Shown one piece after another: positions 11,089-22,978 of a DNA stretch of 64,000 nucleotides. Every line of letters begins with the position of its first letter. Within the stretch, counting starts at the first letter, position 1. The stretch lies in the NCBI GenBank assembly GCA_032207245.1, contig CM063509.1, forward strand, positions 6,532,723-6,596,722. The letters are read 5' to 3'. This DNA is from Pardosa pseudoannulata. Taxonomy: Eukaryota; Arthropoda; Arachnida; Araneae; Lycosidae. A program made the translations under genes and the position numbers. The notes below the pieces were generated by a model that saw only the letters and a program-made list of their open reading frames with translations, did not search any database and was not told where the DNA came from.

Positions 11089-11098
11089 TTATTTATTT
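11021..11098. repeat. (AT)n microsatellite
   Basis: About 60 bases of alternating A and T run into 'tttatttatttattt'. Confidence 0.9.
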
Positions 11099-11604
11099 AA
11101 AATTTACACTATACATTTAAATTAAATACCATATTTATATATGAATAAACAACGCACCTTATTTTAAATAAATGTATATAGAACTATTTACAAAATATAT
11201 TCTGCACAAAAGTATTAATTTTTTGAACGTTTAACTCGACAATCGTTAATTAGTTAAAATATTTAAATAAATACCTAAAGTAAGCAGGCACGTATGGGTA
11301 AAACATTTTATAATTCTACAGCATATAAGTAAACATGTTTAAATCTATTTACTTTAATTTTGCATGAATCATATTTACATATAATAACAGAAAAGCCTCT
11401 TTCATAATTACAGATGACATTTGAACTATTATTAATGAACTGTCCCATTTAAGTATCCTGTACACTGCTATATGTTAAATAGTTATATAAAATGCTTATT
11501 TTTGTATAGGTCTAGCGATATAATGACTGAAGAACATTATGCTGATGTAAAATTGCCTTTTGGCTTTGTATTTATAAAGATATATTAAATAAGGTATATA
11601 TACA

Positions 11605-12058
11605 TTGGCTTCCGTTTTATGTGATCAGTTTGGGACACCGTGATTTTCATAACAATAACCGTTTAATAACCAATAAACGGTATGACAAATTCGATAAATT
11701 TACCCCCCCCTCTCTTTAATTCACACATACTACATTTTAAAATAAAATGAAAAAACTCATATTTATGTATTGTATATTATCCTTTAAAACATAAAAATTT
11801 TATACATAATTTAAAAAAAATTATCAATAGTTGACTGTTTACAATTTTTCTCAGAAGGTCATTGATAAATTGTTCGTCATCATAATCAAACCGTCATACC
11901 AATATAAAATTTCGATCTTTTGTTTTAATGTTAAATCATTTCGCTTTCTGGCTTCCATATCGACAAGATTCCTGTAAGCGAGCAAGGCATAAATACGCTC
12001 CTTCGCAGTTCCAATAATAATGGGATGTCTTCTGCTTATCTGATAACCACTGACCACT
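11605..12058 (-). mobile_element. Pogo/Tigger-like element, copy T2 (truncated)
   Basis: It aligns with the left half of copies T1 and T3 from 'tgtgatcagtttgggacaccgtg' landmarks through a C-run, 'tttatgtattgtatatta', 'gactgtttacaat' and 'cgatcttttgttttaatgtt'. Homology stops near 12058, so the right half and its TIR are missing. The window between 12060 and 12770 holds AT-rich sequence only. Confidence 0.65.
11851..12057 (-). pseudogene. CENP-B/pogo-type helix-turn-helix remnant
   Basis: The minus-strand frame of 68 residues contains 'RKRNDLTLKQKIEIL', the opening helix of the CENP-B N-terminal DNA-binding domain used by pogo and Tigger transposases. The following 'YWYDGL' and the region after it are also domain-like. 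Only the N-terminal end remains. No DDE catalytic domain follows because the element is truncated. The transposase would bind the element's TIRs. The residues upstream of this helix come from read-through of element sequence. Confidence 0.6.
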
Positions 12059-12774
12059 TTAGTATAGTAAGAAAAGAAAACTGAGAAATCGAGTTATATT
12101 ATGTTGTAAAATTTATTTTCAGCAACCTCTTAAAAATTGTCATTTATTAATCTTTAATTTTATATCTATTATTTTTTTTCAAACATTGTGGAGGTTACTT
12201 TTAGTTTAAAAACAGAGCTAATAATGTATCTGATAGTTTTTGTTGAAAAATATATTTTACACGTGTATTTTGTAAGTATAAAAAAGGTGCCCTAAAATTA
12301 AGACGACGGTCCAATCCCGATTATTTTTTCATGAATTCGATATTGCATTGAGAGTGCACATTATTTTCTTATCTTTCAATAAAAACCAGTTCAAACCCCT
12401 GTTCACACACCTGGACACAACAAGGGGTAATTAAATGTCTATTCTATTCAGAAAAACTGGAGATTTCAAGATAAACTTACTCTTTTACTGCCAGTTCAAT
12501 AACTGCAAGGGTAAACCAACAACAGTATACTTAAAATGTAATGTTGGACTTTGTTTTGACTATTTCCCCAAATTTGATCTATGAATCAGCCTAATGCAAT
12601 GTAAGTGATATTTGTTAAGCTTTAGTAGTGTATTGGACCTATTTATAGGACAGCCAATAACATAAAAAATTAAAAATATTTTTTCAAAATTTTGGTTTTA
12701 TATACTTAGTTACACCATATTAATGATATGGATTAAGTTTTAATAACTTACAGAAATATTTAGTTGGTGTGGTA

Positions 12775-12960
12775 CAATATAGGTTAATAAAATCATTTTG
12801 CTCTGGCTTCCATATCACAGATTTGTAACGGAAGGCATAAAATAGAAAACGCTCCTTCTCAGTTCCATAATAATTGTTGTTTAATCTGACAACACTGAAA
12901 ACAGTGTACCTCTGAAGAATTGCTTTTCCTTCTGTCAGTGTTGTTTTCCAGCAGTGTAAC
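12775..12960 (-). mobile_element. Pogo/Tigger-like fragment, copy T4
   Basis: 'ctggcttccatatc', 'gcataaaat' and 'acgctccttctcagttcc' match the internal part of copies T1-T3. Both termini are missing. The downstream 60 bases hold a small inverted motif around 'cagtgttg'. Confidence 0.5.
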
Positions 12961-14384
12961 TCTTTAAACATTTGTACATTAATAGCGATGGAACATCTGT
13001 CTGAATTATTTTCTATGATATTTAAGCTTCAAAAATTCGGCTATCTAGGCTATTATGTGATCCAAATTAAATTGCTTTTCATAAGCTTTTAAAATGCAGC
13101 AGATTCAGTTCAATTCGTTTCGTGTTGAATATACTCAGGTTTTTATTCGAACAAGAAAAAAATCAACAATTAAAAGCTAATCATAGTCTGTTATAAGACG
13201 TGTCGTCCATTTTCTCTGAATACAAACATTAGTTAAAAATACATTTGTACCGTGTAGTATATATATTAAACCGAAATGCATTTCACTTAATAAGTTGTGC
13301 ATTCCCCGTTATTATCGATTATGGAAGAATCACTTTATCATTCGAAACGTAGCGGCGTTTAGTTCCTAGGTTGTATTTTGTACCGCTTTATATAAGTGAT
13401 AACTTCTTGACGAACGATTACTTTCTCTGTATCCTGCAGCTGTACAAACTTTTGGGTCCTTTTTGGATGGTACAGAAACAGTGCCTCAAACGGTTGCATA
13501 ATCAGCACTCATTTTGGAACTGTTGATTTAAACATAGCAAAACAAATCGAATAAAGAAATAACCACAAAGAATTATTCTCTAATGTTTAAAGAACACTAG
13601 CAACTAAGCCGGTATCTGATCGCTATCTATTGACGGAGTTGTGAACGACACGCTCTTGCGAAAAAGATTGTAAGTCAATCGCAACTAAAATAAATCAATT
13701 GAATTTGCTGCAGCACAAGAAAACTGCAATTTTTTCAACATTAAATGGAATCTTAAACTAACACGTGCTGACGTATAAGACCGTAAGCAAAAACTCATTT
13801 TACCAATTGACTAACATTGTGATAAAAAATTTTAAATATTAAAACAAGAAGAAAATAAAAATAATTTTTACAATCTAAATTCACCCAAGACCGCATTTCT
13901 CTATTATTGAATATAAGTATAGACAAACTGCTATCTCTCCGAAACGCATCTTACATTCCTTTATTCGGTTAAATATACTTCATATAATCACTCCGTCTTT
14001 TCTTTTTCTTTACGAAATCTCCGTAAAAAAATCTTTACGAGAAGCAATTTCCTTTCTTTAACAAAAGCATCAGTAGATGACTTGTTAACTACATGCTTGG
14101 GGGTTTTATTTCTATTTGCTGCAAATTTTATAGGAAGTAAAAATAGGGAATTTGCAATTAAACCCTTTTTTTATATCTATGTTAATGTAAAGGATCTGAA
14201 AAAATAATCACTAATTGAATTGCTTAATGAACAAAATATACGATAAAAATGAAAAACTTGGACCCGGTAAATTTAAATTAAGTATGAAATTTATAAATAG
14301 GTGTACATTTTGTGACTGAATTTAAAGAACAATAAAATGTATTGACATAATATTGCCACATTTCAAACAAAACTACCGAATTCC
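12961..14384. other. AT-rich non-coding stretch
   Basis: No reading frame, TIR or repeat is recognised. Composition is slightly less AT-rich at 13300-13700, without coding evidence. Confidence 0.5.
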
Positions 14385-14450
14385 ATGACACAATGGTTAG
14401 AATCGTGAGCTACCAACCGAAGGTCTCCGATTCGATCCTGAGTCAGGACA
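14385..14450 (+). mobile_element. tRNA-like sequence, probable SINE head or tRNA pseudogene
   Basis: An A-box-like 'caatggttagaatcgtga' and a B-box-like 'gattcgatcct' lie about 35 bases apart, as in a tRNA gene. The acceptor and T stems do not pair well, so a working tRNA is unlikely. No second copy of this head lies in the window. Confidence 0.4.
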
Positions 14451-14520
14451 AATTTGTTTTCGTAATTTTATTTTCGATTTGTTAAGTACTCATGAAGACT
14501 TCTAAATTATGCTAATTTTC

Positions 14521-14715
14521 TGTTACATTAAAATAATTCTAAAAGGTTCTGTTACCTTTATAAAAGCCTCTGTAAAAACTGCGAGCGGCAGTTGTTGTTT
14601 GAGTACGACCTAGGTAGCTTGGGCTTTAATAAACAGTGCTATTTCTTAAGCTTGACTTTTGATTGTGTTCCACCTGTACTTTCATCCACGTGATAATATT
14701 CTTAACAAATTACAT
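14521..14715 (+). mobile_element. LTR-like segment with TATA box and poly-A signal
   Basis: It starts 'tgttacatt', contains 'tataaaag' at about 14559 and 'aataaa' at about 14627, and ends near 'aacaaattaca'. TATA, a short transcribed part and a poly-A signal in this order, within TG...CA ends, fit a short solo LTR. No TSD or second copy was found, so this is a weak call. Confidence 0.3.
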
Positions 14716-14759
14716 GTATACAATAAGAGGTACTGAAATCCCAACATATCATGCATTTG

Positions 14760-15780
14760 AATGCAAGATATATCTGCTATTACTTGAATGACAAGCATCG
14801 GTTGAAGCGCCCAGTTTTCTTACGTTTGTAGTATGCGCGGACACACTGTAATATGCCACGGTCCATGTTGTTGCAGCCAGTCTATATACCGATTCTCTAT
14901 AATGAAACCATTGCATGATTAGACTTGTTCCTTCTGTTTTAATTTCGCGTCATACTTAGAAATCTAAACAAAATCAAATCTGGGCTATTGGGAGGTCAAA
15001 TTCAGTTTACCAACATATGGCGTATTTTCTTTTACAGTCAATAGATCAAGATCCAATCCAGTCCCATATAGCTATGAAACCCTCCAAGCTATCTCCAGGT
15101 AGTGGTAGATAGATCACAAGTACTGGACCATCTCACCCAGCCAGCCCCCTCCAAAGTACCCAACGAGCGCCTGTAACTCCTCGAATGCCATTGGAGGACA
15201 AACGCAACACAGTAGCTGCCGTTCGAAGAATTTGGAAGTTTACTGGATGTTCCTGCTGGAATCTTAAAGCCGGAGTTATTGATGATGGTACGAACCACTT
15301 GCACCAAAAAGAGGGCTATTCTTGAAGAGTAGTGAATTGAGCGTGTAGCTCTTCAGAATGGACTGGAAGAGGAGCATGAAATTTTCAGAATTGAAAGTCG
15401 CAGTCCTGGGCATCGGAACCATTGCTCTTGAGTCACTGCAAAGGAATTTTGACCCACCCTGTGGAACTTCCGTAACTCTACTAGCTCAAAAATGAAACCT
15501 AATAATAGTTTCAGGGGTGAATAAACTAGACCCTAAATTAAAAAATGATAATTAAATTTTTAATTAAAAAAGGGGGGTTGCTGAAGCCACCATAAAAAGT
15601 CGAGCTGCAGTCTCCTCGGAAATGTGGTTCCCATTGAGTAGGCTGCAGAAGGAGTCTTGGCATGTGGCTTATACTGACACCATTACCAAGTCACTCATCA
15701 TTACAGGTTACTGTTCGATAACCCATTCTTCACTAAATGACTTATACTGCCAGGATTCTTCAACTCTATTTTCTTTGGCA
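14760..15780. other. Unidentified GC-richer block
   Basis: About 1 kb is much richer in GC than its surroundings, with discontinuous open stretches (15089-15307 minus is the longest). No domain is recognised, and no TIR or TSD was seen. Candidates are an old transposon, a processed gene fragment or part of a host exon. The C-run and poly-A tracts near 15540-15590 break it into two parts. Confidence 0.35.
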
Positions 15781-17819
15781 AACTGATAAGAGCATCATGC
15801 TTTTCATTACGAATGTTTTACGCCACCAATTTGCCTCATACGTGTCTCGTTTCAATGTCATTTAAGGTTTATCTCTGCTCCGATCAAGTTGCACAAAGAA
15901 CTGGGTGTTGCCATTTGAAGATTTCGAAATTTTGTCATTGTAACCGCAACTGTGAGAAATTTGTTGTTTTAAATCATCACAATCTGGATAACATACGTTC
16001 ACATAACTATATCTAAACTTTCATTTCGATTGGTTGAAAGGTTCGGCCAATAGAGATTAGCCCCCTCTATAGACTCTTTTTGAGTTTTTTTTTTGTGTTT
16101 TAAAAAATCCCCCATGCCATCTCGGTACTAACCTGCAAACCATTTTTTATTTTGGTTATTTTTACGATTATTATGAACTTTTAAAATGTATTCGGACTTT
16201 TTGAAAAAAAAATGTAATATATAAATATATATAATATAATATATTTATATATATTAATCTATATATATAATATACATATAATATATATACGATATATATT
16301 CTGTTTACATATATTATTTCATATAAATGACAAATATCCAAATGAGAAAAGTATATTAACAGCACTTTATTCGTCTATATCAAATAAATAATTGTATCTA
16401 ATCTAATTTATATTGTTTATGCTATATACAGTATCTTACATATGTTCTGATTAAAATATTCTGCTTAATTATAAAAGGTATTTGTATCTTTTATTATATT
16501 AATCTAGATTTGTTTAGATATGTTCCAGTTTAGTATGTATCGCACTTTTATATGCTATTTACCACTGAAGTCTGTAAAGAAGTCCGTAATTTATTTGTGC
16601 TACCGAAATTAATTGTAGTACCTGAAGGATATTTTCTTAGTTATGGCTGATATTTGACATTTCATTTACAATAAATATTAAAAAGGATATTCTGTTTAGA
16701 ATACAATAGTAGTGTTCTCTTTAGAATACTACTCTTATAAATGTATCTTTAGGAATTTCTCTTGTATGTCACATAAAAATAAATCATAATATTTAATTCT
16801 CAACTCTTAGTTGGGTACTTGTCGAAAATATTGGTTTCAGGCTCGCCGTATCAAATAAGTACATTTTTGTTTAATATGATTTCTGAAAATAAATAAATTT
16901 GCATGAAATATTTGTTGTCTTGCTCTTGGAGATTTATATAAGTCAATGAATTGCTTTTTAATATTTCTCTATCTGTTTGTCTATATGTTGTTTTTTACAA
17001 TTCTCTTTATAAAATACTGTTTTTTAAAGAACATAATGGAACAATTAATAATGTTGAAAATATAAAAAATAACAGTATTGCACAAAATAATAATATAGCA
17101 AAACACTAAAATTGCACAATATATGAATGACAAAGTAAATGAATTATATTCTAGTTGAACTTTCACATTAAAATAAGCTCATTTCTGGAACATTATTACT
17201 GCAGTTTTCAAACAAAAATACGTATTCCATTTGTTTGCAAATTTTGTTAATCTATGATATGCAGGAATGGTGTAGCGTAGAGAAATTGAACGTGGTAAAT
17301 TCAATAAAAACAAAAGCGCTCAAGATCAACACAAGATTTTATTTTCGACAGTTACTGCATTACAGATAAACTCATGGACAAATGAATTTATCTAAGACTA
17401 TCACTTTTCTGAGTTGCGCATGAATCTGACTTTTTTGATGGACGATAAAGCTCTTCCTCATCGAACAAACTTCGTAATGAGTTCTTTAAAAGTCAAGATA
17501 TATAGCAGACACCTTGTTCAGTAGAGTCGAATATTAATATTCGATAGAGCACTTATGACACTACCTTAAAAGAGAAATTTTACTTACACACCATCTTCCT
17601 AGATATATAAACGCTCTGACGATTTCTGGTAGAATTGTGTTTAATTCCCCAATCTGTAGTTAACAAACCAATTCCAGCTTCAAAACACGTTCTTATTTTT
17701 AAGTATCAATCACGGAAAATCGCAAGTCTTGGGGAAAAATTTTAAGACCTCTTTTATTCTAGTTATTAATTTCTTGTATTGCTTCTTACGAGAGGACACT
17801 CTAAATTGTTTGAAATACA
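15781..17819. other. AT-rich non-coding stretch with AT microsatellites
   Basis: Short (AT)n-like tracts occupy 16214-16300. Open frames here (15813-16016, 16171-16365, 16981-17166) are AT-bias products without domain signal. Confidence 0.5.
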
Positions 17820-19015
17820 ACCAGTTTTTAAAAATTATACTTACAAATTTTTAGGTGTGTTCAAAGTAGTCTTTTCTAGCATCAATGCACATTTGTAGAC
17901 GAATTTTTAACAGATTAAATGTCTCAACCCACTCTTGGAATAGATAAAAAATGCATTTATAGCCACATCAATCTCTTCTTCTGAATGAAAACGACGTCCA
18001 CGAAAGTTTTTTTTTTTTTTTGATTAAAGAATAACTAAAAGTGACACATAACTAGATCAGATGAATAAGGCGGATGATCTATCACTTTAATTTGTTTTTG
18101 TTTAAGAAACTCAACTGTTAATCCGGCTGTATGTGAAGATGCATTGTCACGGTGAAGCATTAGTCCCCTAACATTCACTATTTATAGAATTTTTGGAAGA
18201 CATTGAATGGTACACCAGTTTGCTGTTACTGTCTTCTGTGATTTCAACTTGATGACTTTGCCCAATCCCGTACTTCTGAAGGAAATGGCATACATCACCT
18301 TTTTCAGTGCGCGTTGTCTTTTCACCATTGTCGGCGCAGGATCCTCTTCAAAGACAAATACTTTGCTTTCTTGACGTGTTGAAACGTCAAAAAACGGTAT
18401 GTACGAACGGTATGTATGAGTGATGAATCACTCGTTACAATTTTTATTTATTTAACAATTTAAGAGTTTCTTCACTGATTCTGACACGCTCCCCTTTCTG
18501 GTGATCAGTTAGATTATGGGGAACCCAACGGCAAACTACTTTTTTTCATATGTAATTCTTCATTAATAATTTTGTGTATGGCTGCAGATCCAATGTTAAG
18601 TTCCTTCTGTATAGTTAGATATGTACAGCGACTATCATCCATAAACATTTTTCGTATGGCAGACACATTATCTAGGATTTCTTCCGACGGCGGCCTTCCT
18701 GCGTGTTCTTCATCCTGAAGAAAATGCCGACCTGTGCTAAATTATTTAAACCATATGAATACAGTACCACGAGATGGAGATTCATCACCCAATGCCAATT
18801 GCAATCGTAAAAAAGCATTCTTCTTTATTTAATCCTGCTTTAAAATCTTAGAAAATCATAGCGCAAAAATGTTCACCCGTCATAGCTACTTTTTCTTCTT
18901 CTTAAATTTATTCTAACCTAAACACGTTGACGTAAGTAAATTAAAAATAGTCTGCTGTGTTAAAATACAGTATAATTCTAGTCTGCATCTCAAAAATTTC
19001 AGAATAACCCTCGTA
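17820..19015 (-). mobile_element. Mariner-like DNA transposon relic
   Basis: It spans a decayed mariner transposase on the minus strand with non-coding margins. The right end, read on the minus strand, starts 'tacgagggttattctgaaat'. The left end near 17820 is only weakly similar, so the TIRs are eroded. A poly-T tract at 18009 interrupts the coding part. Confidence 0.75.
17850..18870 (-). pseudogene. Mariner (DD34D) transposase pseudogene
   Basis: Minus-strand fragments in order: 'GDESPSRGTVF' (about 18770), 'EEHAGRPPSEE' (about 18700), 'MDDSRCTYLTIQKELNIGS' (about 18600-18650), the first catalytic Asp in 'VTSDS' (about 18430), the second in 'LHRDNASSHTA' (about 18150), then 'HPPYSSDL'. The third catalytic Asp of the mariner DD34D triad, expected in 'CDF', is His here and is followed by a stop (about 18040). 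The C-terminal 'RLQMCIDARKDYFEHT' is at about 17850-17890. Many stops and frameshifts confirm it is dead. The family moves by cut and paste at TA. Confidence 0.85.
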
Positions 19016-19535
19016 TTACAACTATGGATGCCGTGTTAAAATTTTTCAACAACATTTAAGTATCATTTTCTTATCTATAATTCCAAAAGAAATCATAACA
19101 ATATGTTTACTAAGAAATAAGCGAATTTATGCTAGAAAGATAATTTTGGTAATTGCTGTATATCTAAATACAACTAAATATTGTATTACATTGTTGCATT
19201 ACTTTATTTAGTTCCTTTATTTCTTTATTTACTTGCATTTCATTATTTAGCACTATTTGTTTTATTTGATTATTTTTTCTTTTTAATTAAACTTTTTTTA
19301 GTAGACGATGGAAAAGAAATATATAAGTGTGTCAACTTTCATTCGTTTACTGGATTATCTTTCGATAGCTGGTTAATTGCATTTTTAAAACTTTTTCAGT
19401 CAATTTTATAGCAAAAAACTAAGTATTCGCCATTTTAATCACTTATTTGTTGAGTATTTGTTGAGTATTTTAATATAACACTTTACGTTTGAAATAAGTA
19501 CCTTATTTAAATAGACATATCTTGTAGTTTCAATT

Positions 19536-19537
<2 letters not shown>

Positions 19538-19580
<43 letters not shown>

Positions 19581-19630
19581 CATACATACATATACATACA
19601 TTCATATACATACATATATATATATATACA

Positions 19631-19676
<46 letters not shown>

Positions 19677-19735
19677 CATATATATATATATACATATATA
19701 CACACATACGTACACACGCACATATATAAGTGCAC
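19538..19735. repeat. (TA)n and (ACATAT)n microsatellite cluster
   Basis: Two long TA runs are separated by 'acatacatatacata' variants. The 96-residue Tyr/Ile open frame on the minus strand is a product of this simple sequence. Confidence 0.9.
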
Positions 19736-20290
19736 ATATATGTCTATTTGGATGTTCGTTTTATACAAATTCATAGTGTTTACCGTATATTCATCAAAAT
19801 TTGCATATTCAATCTTTGATACCATGAAACGGGCAGTGTCGATATTAGTTCCTCTACTCTTTCTATTACGTATAAAACAGTATAACAGACATTAACTTTG
19901 TTAATCGATAACAAAAGTAATACATGCTGATGTTTTTACATTTAAAACTTTAGGAAATTAGGTTTGCTATTTTGTAACTTAGCCACTAAACATTTAAATC
20001 TGAAGATAAAGTTACATAGTGAAATGCAAAAACTGAGTGGTGAATTTTTAGCGATACGAACTGCTTAACTGGAACTTTATATAGTACGATAAATTCTTTA
20101 TTATAATCAAATTTGGAAAACCTTGATCTAGAAACTCTATCCCATTTTTTAGTAATTTAACACTCTCTTGCATTGTATAAGTTTTTTCATGGAAAACATA
20201 ATCGGAATGGAAGGTAATTATAATATACAAAAAAGTGTTGTTCTATATTAAGCTTTAGAGTTTATATATTAGCTTGAAATTATTATTTAA

Positions 20291-20517
20291 AAAAACTCTT
20301 CGGAGAAACAGGCTCTATGAGGGCAGGACCAACGGTGTTAATCTCCGTTTACGTGACCCAGGGCCCCGGGGTGAGAAGCATATGTTCCGGTTAGGTGGTC
20401 AGTCTTACCCGGAATCCAAAGTGTTTAGTTCCCAAGCCCGCTTGGTCCTCACCTTGCTCACTTCGGGGATCGAACATCGGACCTATGTCGTGGAAGCGCG
20501 AAGTACTACCCTAACGA
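20291..20517 (-). mobile_element. tRNA-derived SINE with perfect 14-bp TSD
   Basis: 'aaattattatttaa' occurs exactly at 20277-20290 and 20518-20531. Between them is a compact GC-rich 227-bp insert. Read on the minus strand it begins with a tRNA-like head: an A-box-like 'gttagggtagtacttcgcgc' region and a B box 'gatgttcgatcccc' (about 20466-20480). It ends in a short T-run at 20291. Structure and TSD identify a recent LINE-mobilised SINE. It differs from the SINE family at 25.7, 27.1, 57.4 and 61.8 kb. The 85-residue plus frame across it is not a gene. Confidence 0.8.
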
Positions 20518-20531
20518 AAATTATTATTTAA

Positions 20532-21459
20532 CTTTATGAATCAGAAGTGAGTTTGTTTTCCGGAAATGCTATATTTGTTGGATACAAAAAAAGAAATCTT
20601 ATATTTTGTATTGATTATTTTTTTTCTTTTAAATAATTACATAGAATGTATTTTAAGAGTTTTTTATATACACAAACTTAAACTTTTTAACCTAAACTTT
20701 TTTTAAGTAAAGTAGAATGCCTCTCAGTTTCTACTTCTTGTAAAAAAGTACATAAAAGTGATATTCATATTTAGGATAAAGTAATTGATTTATCTAGTTT
20801 TACTTAAGATTATTTCAAACATTTGAATTATTGCTAAACATGTAAATTAAAATAATTTTTGTGTTCTTTTTTATGCCTGTATTTAGAAGTATTCAAAATT
20901 TAACTTTTATTTCCGTTTACGTACATTTAAAAATTCTGTCTTTATAAAAGTACCTTCAAGATTTTAGTCTTGATTTTAAGAATTTCTTTTTCTGCTGAAG
21001 AAGCATTATCTTTAGAAACTTCTCGTCTATCCTGTTATTTTTTTTTTGTCTAACGCTGGTTTAATTTTATAATATTGTTTTAAGAACTGACCGCAAAATC
21101 CTTTTTCTAAAGCTAAAGAGCTTAACTTCGCCTTAGAAACAAATGCTTTATTCACAAATGCACATTCCTAGTCGTAAATCAGTTTACATTTACGGGAGTT
21201 TTAAGACAAAGGCACGATAAAAATAGCGATATACATGTAAAACTTAAGACATCCTGGGAGAAATAACATAAAATAATAATCTTGTTTGTGTTTCCCGGAG
21301 AAAAATTGCTTTCCATTCATATTTTATGCCTTAAAACTTATTTTGTATTATGCAAAGAAGAAATAATGCATGTAATACAAATATATGACTTTAACACAAA
21401 CAAATTATTAGTATGATTATTTGTTTCCTAAAAATGTTTAAACAATACTATAGTAAGAA
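20532..21459. other. AT-rich non-coding stretch
   Basis: Nothing recognised apart from poly-T and poly-A tracts. Confidence 0.5.
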
Positions 21460-22368
21460 TCCCCTATATAATAATAGCCTAAGTTATGTGTATATCTGTC
21501 CTCAAATTTATGAAGCGTTTGGAACTGTAATAGATACCGGCATTCATATTGGATTTTTAATGAGTTAGGGTTAGCAAAATGCAAAGCAAGTCTTTGAAAC
21601 AATCAAAACACACTCGTTACCCTTTTTTCGAGCTTTTCATGACATTATTCAAGCCTTATTTTGCCCGGTTAACAGCAGGTGATTAAATTTATCAATTTAT
21701 CGTATAATAAATAGGTAAAAATAACAGTGTTTTTTAGCATAAAGATGTCATTACTTTAACCATCTAATTTGATCATTTCTTATTTTAAATTATTTGAATA
21801 TCGTCTGCATTATTTCATATGATTTATCACTGAACTTAGATATTATTTAAATAATTTTCTTTTATATGTCTTAACTCTCTCGCTGCGTATTTATTTTATC
21901 AAAATAGGTTCAAAAATTGTATATTTTTTTATTACATATTGTTAAATATTTGTAAAATTATTGCCGATAGGTGGCACTTCGGTTTTCAGCGCTTCTGTGT
22001 GAGTCGCTGGGACAGAGGCAACTACGCAGCCACGGATAAGAGAGCATGTCTCTTATTGCCTCACGTTACGCAAAATGTATGTTATTTTGTAAATAGTATT
22101 TGTTTATTAAATGTGTGTAAAAGCTACAGTCCTCGATTAATCCGACGGATATTCACCTAACACATATTTCAAATCTATATACATTTTAGCGTTAAAATAT
22201 ACAAAAGAAATTTGTAAAAGAGTTTTTTTTTAATGTAGAACTAGGTCCTAAAAAAAGGGTGTTCAGAAAAATGAAATTGAAGAATAATGATATAAAAGCT
22301 AAATTTTGAAAATTAATCTTGGTTAAATTATTCTTTATTTCATAAAATTTAAAAGCAAAACGTATATA

Positions 22369-22560
22369 CTAATTAAAAAATGCAAAAGACTTACAAAACA
22401 ATTTTAGAAATAGTCTTGTATGATAAATTTCGAAACAAGATTCGAGGCAATGTCCTACCTCGCAATCCTTGCACCAAATTCGCTTTTCTTTTCGAATTTT
22501 TTGTTCCACCTTCAGTTTTTTTTAAAGACAGCACACTATCTACGAGAACCTATTTCTTGA
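22369..22560 (-). pseudogene. PiggyBac transposase C-terminal fragment
   Basis: The minus strand encodes 'WCKDCEVGHCLESCFEIYHT', the cysteine-rich C-terminal zinc-binding motif typical of piggyBac transposases, followed by a stop at 22369-22371. In the family this domain binds the element's terminal repeats. Preceding codons contain further Lys/Arg-rich, frame-shifted sequence. The DDD catalytic core that should precede it is missing between about 22560 and 22717. Together with the N-terminal piece it marks a deleted transposase gene. Confidence 0.75.
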
Positions 22561-22716
22561 TGTGATTTGGGTGTATATGGCTAGCAAAGTGTCGAGCAGT
22601 TAGTCTCATGGATCTCTTACTCTTATGTACTGTTGGTCTCTTTTACTATTTTTTACAACATAATATCGTCAAAATAAAGTTCAAAATAGTCTAAAACAGT
22701 AGCATTATTTTCCATA

Positions 22717-22978
22717 GTGGAATTTAGTCCGGTATTTCCAAGGACAGGAAATGATGTAGGAGATGGTGGAATATTTTGCATATCAATTTTGTACCACTGT
22801 CGTGCATTTCATCACTATCCGCAAAAGAAACCGAGAAATTCTCATCAGTTTCGCTATAACTATCTTCAATATACTTATACTTATATCTTCAATATACAGA
22901 GTCAGAAGTGTTATCAGTGGTTGAAATATCATCAGGAGTATAGGTTATATCACTCGCGAAACGCTTCCTGCTAGACAT
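22717..22978 (-). pseudogene. PiggyBac transposase N-terminal fragment
   Basis: An ATG at 22978 (minus) opens 'MSSRKRFASDITYTPDDIS', followed by Ser/Asp/Glu-rich sequence ('DENFSVSFADSDE' in a shifted frame). A basic start and a long acidic, serine-rich tract are usual for piggyBac transposase N-termini. At least one stop and frameshifts follow ('SDSVY' then stop). The element TIR lies about 220 bp upstream, as expected for a promoter-containing leader. It is not functional. Confidence 0.6.

Noticed and set aside
14385..14450. Functional tRNA gene
   Set aside because: A and B boxes are recognisable but the acceptor and T stems do not pair and no intact anticodon arm is seen.
19535..19825. 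96-residue Tyr/Ile-rich frame
   Set aside because: It is a translation of TA and ACATAT microsatellite.
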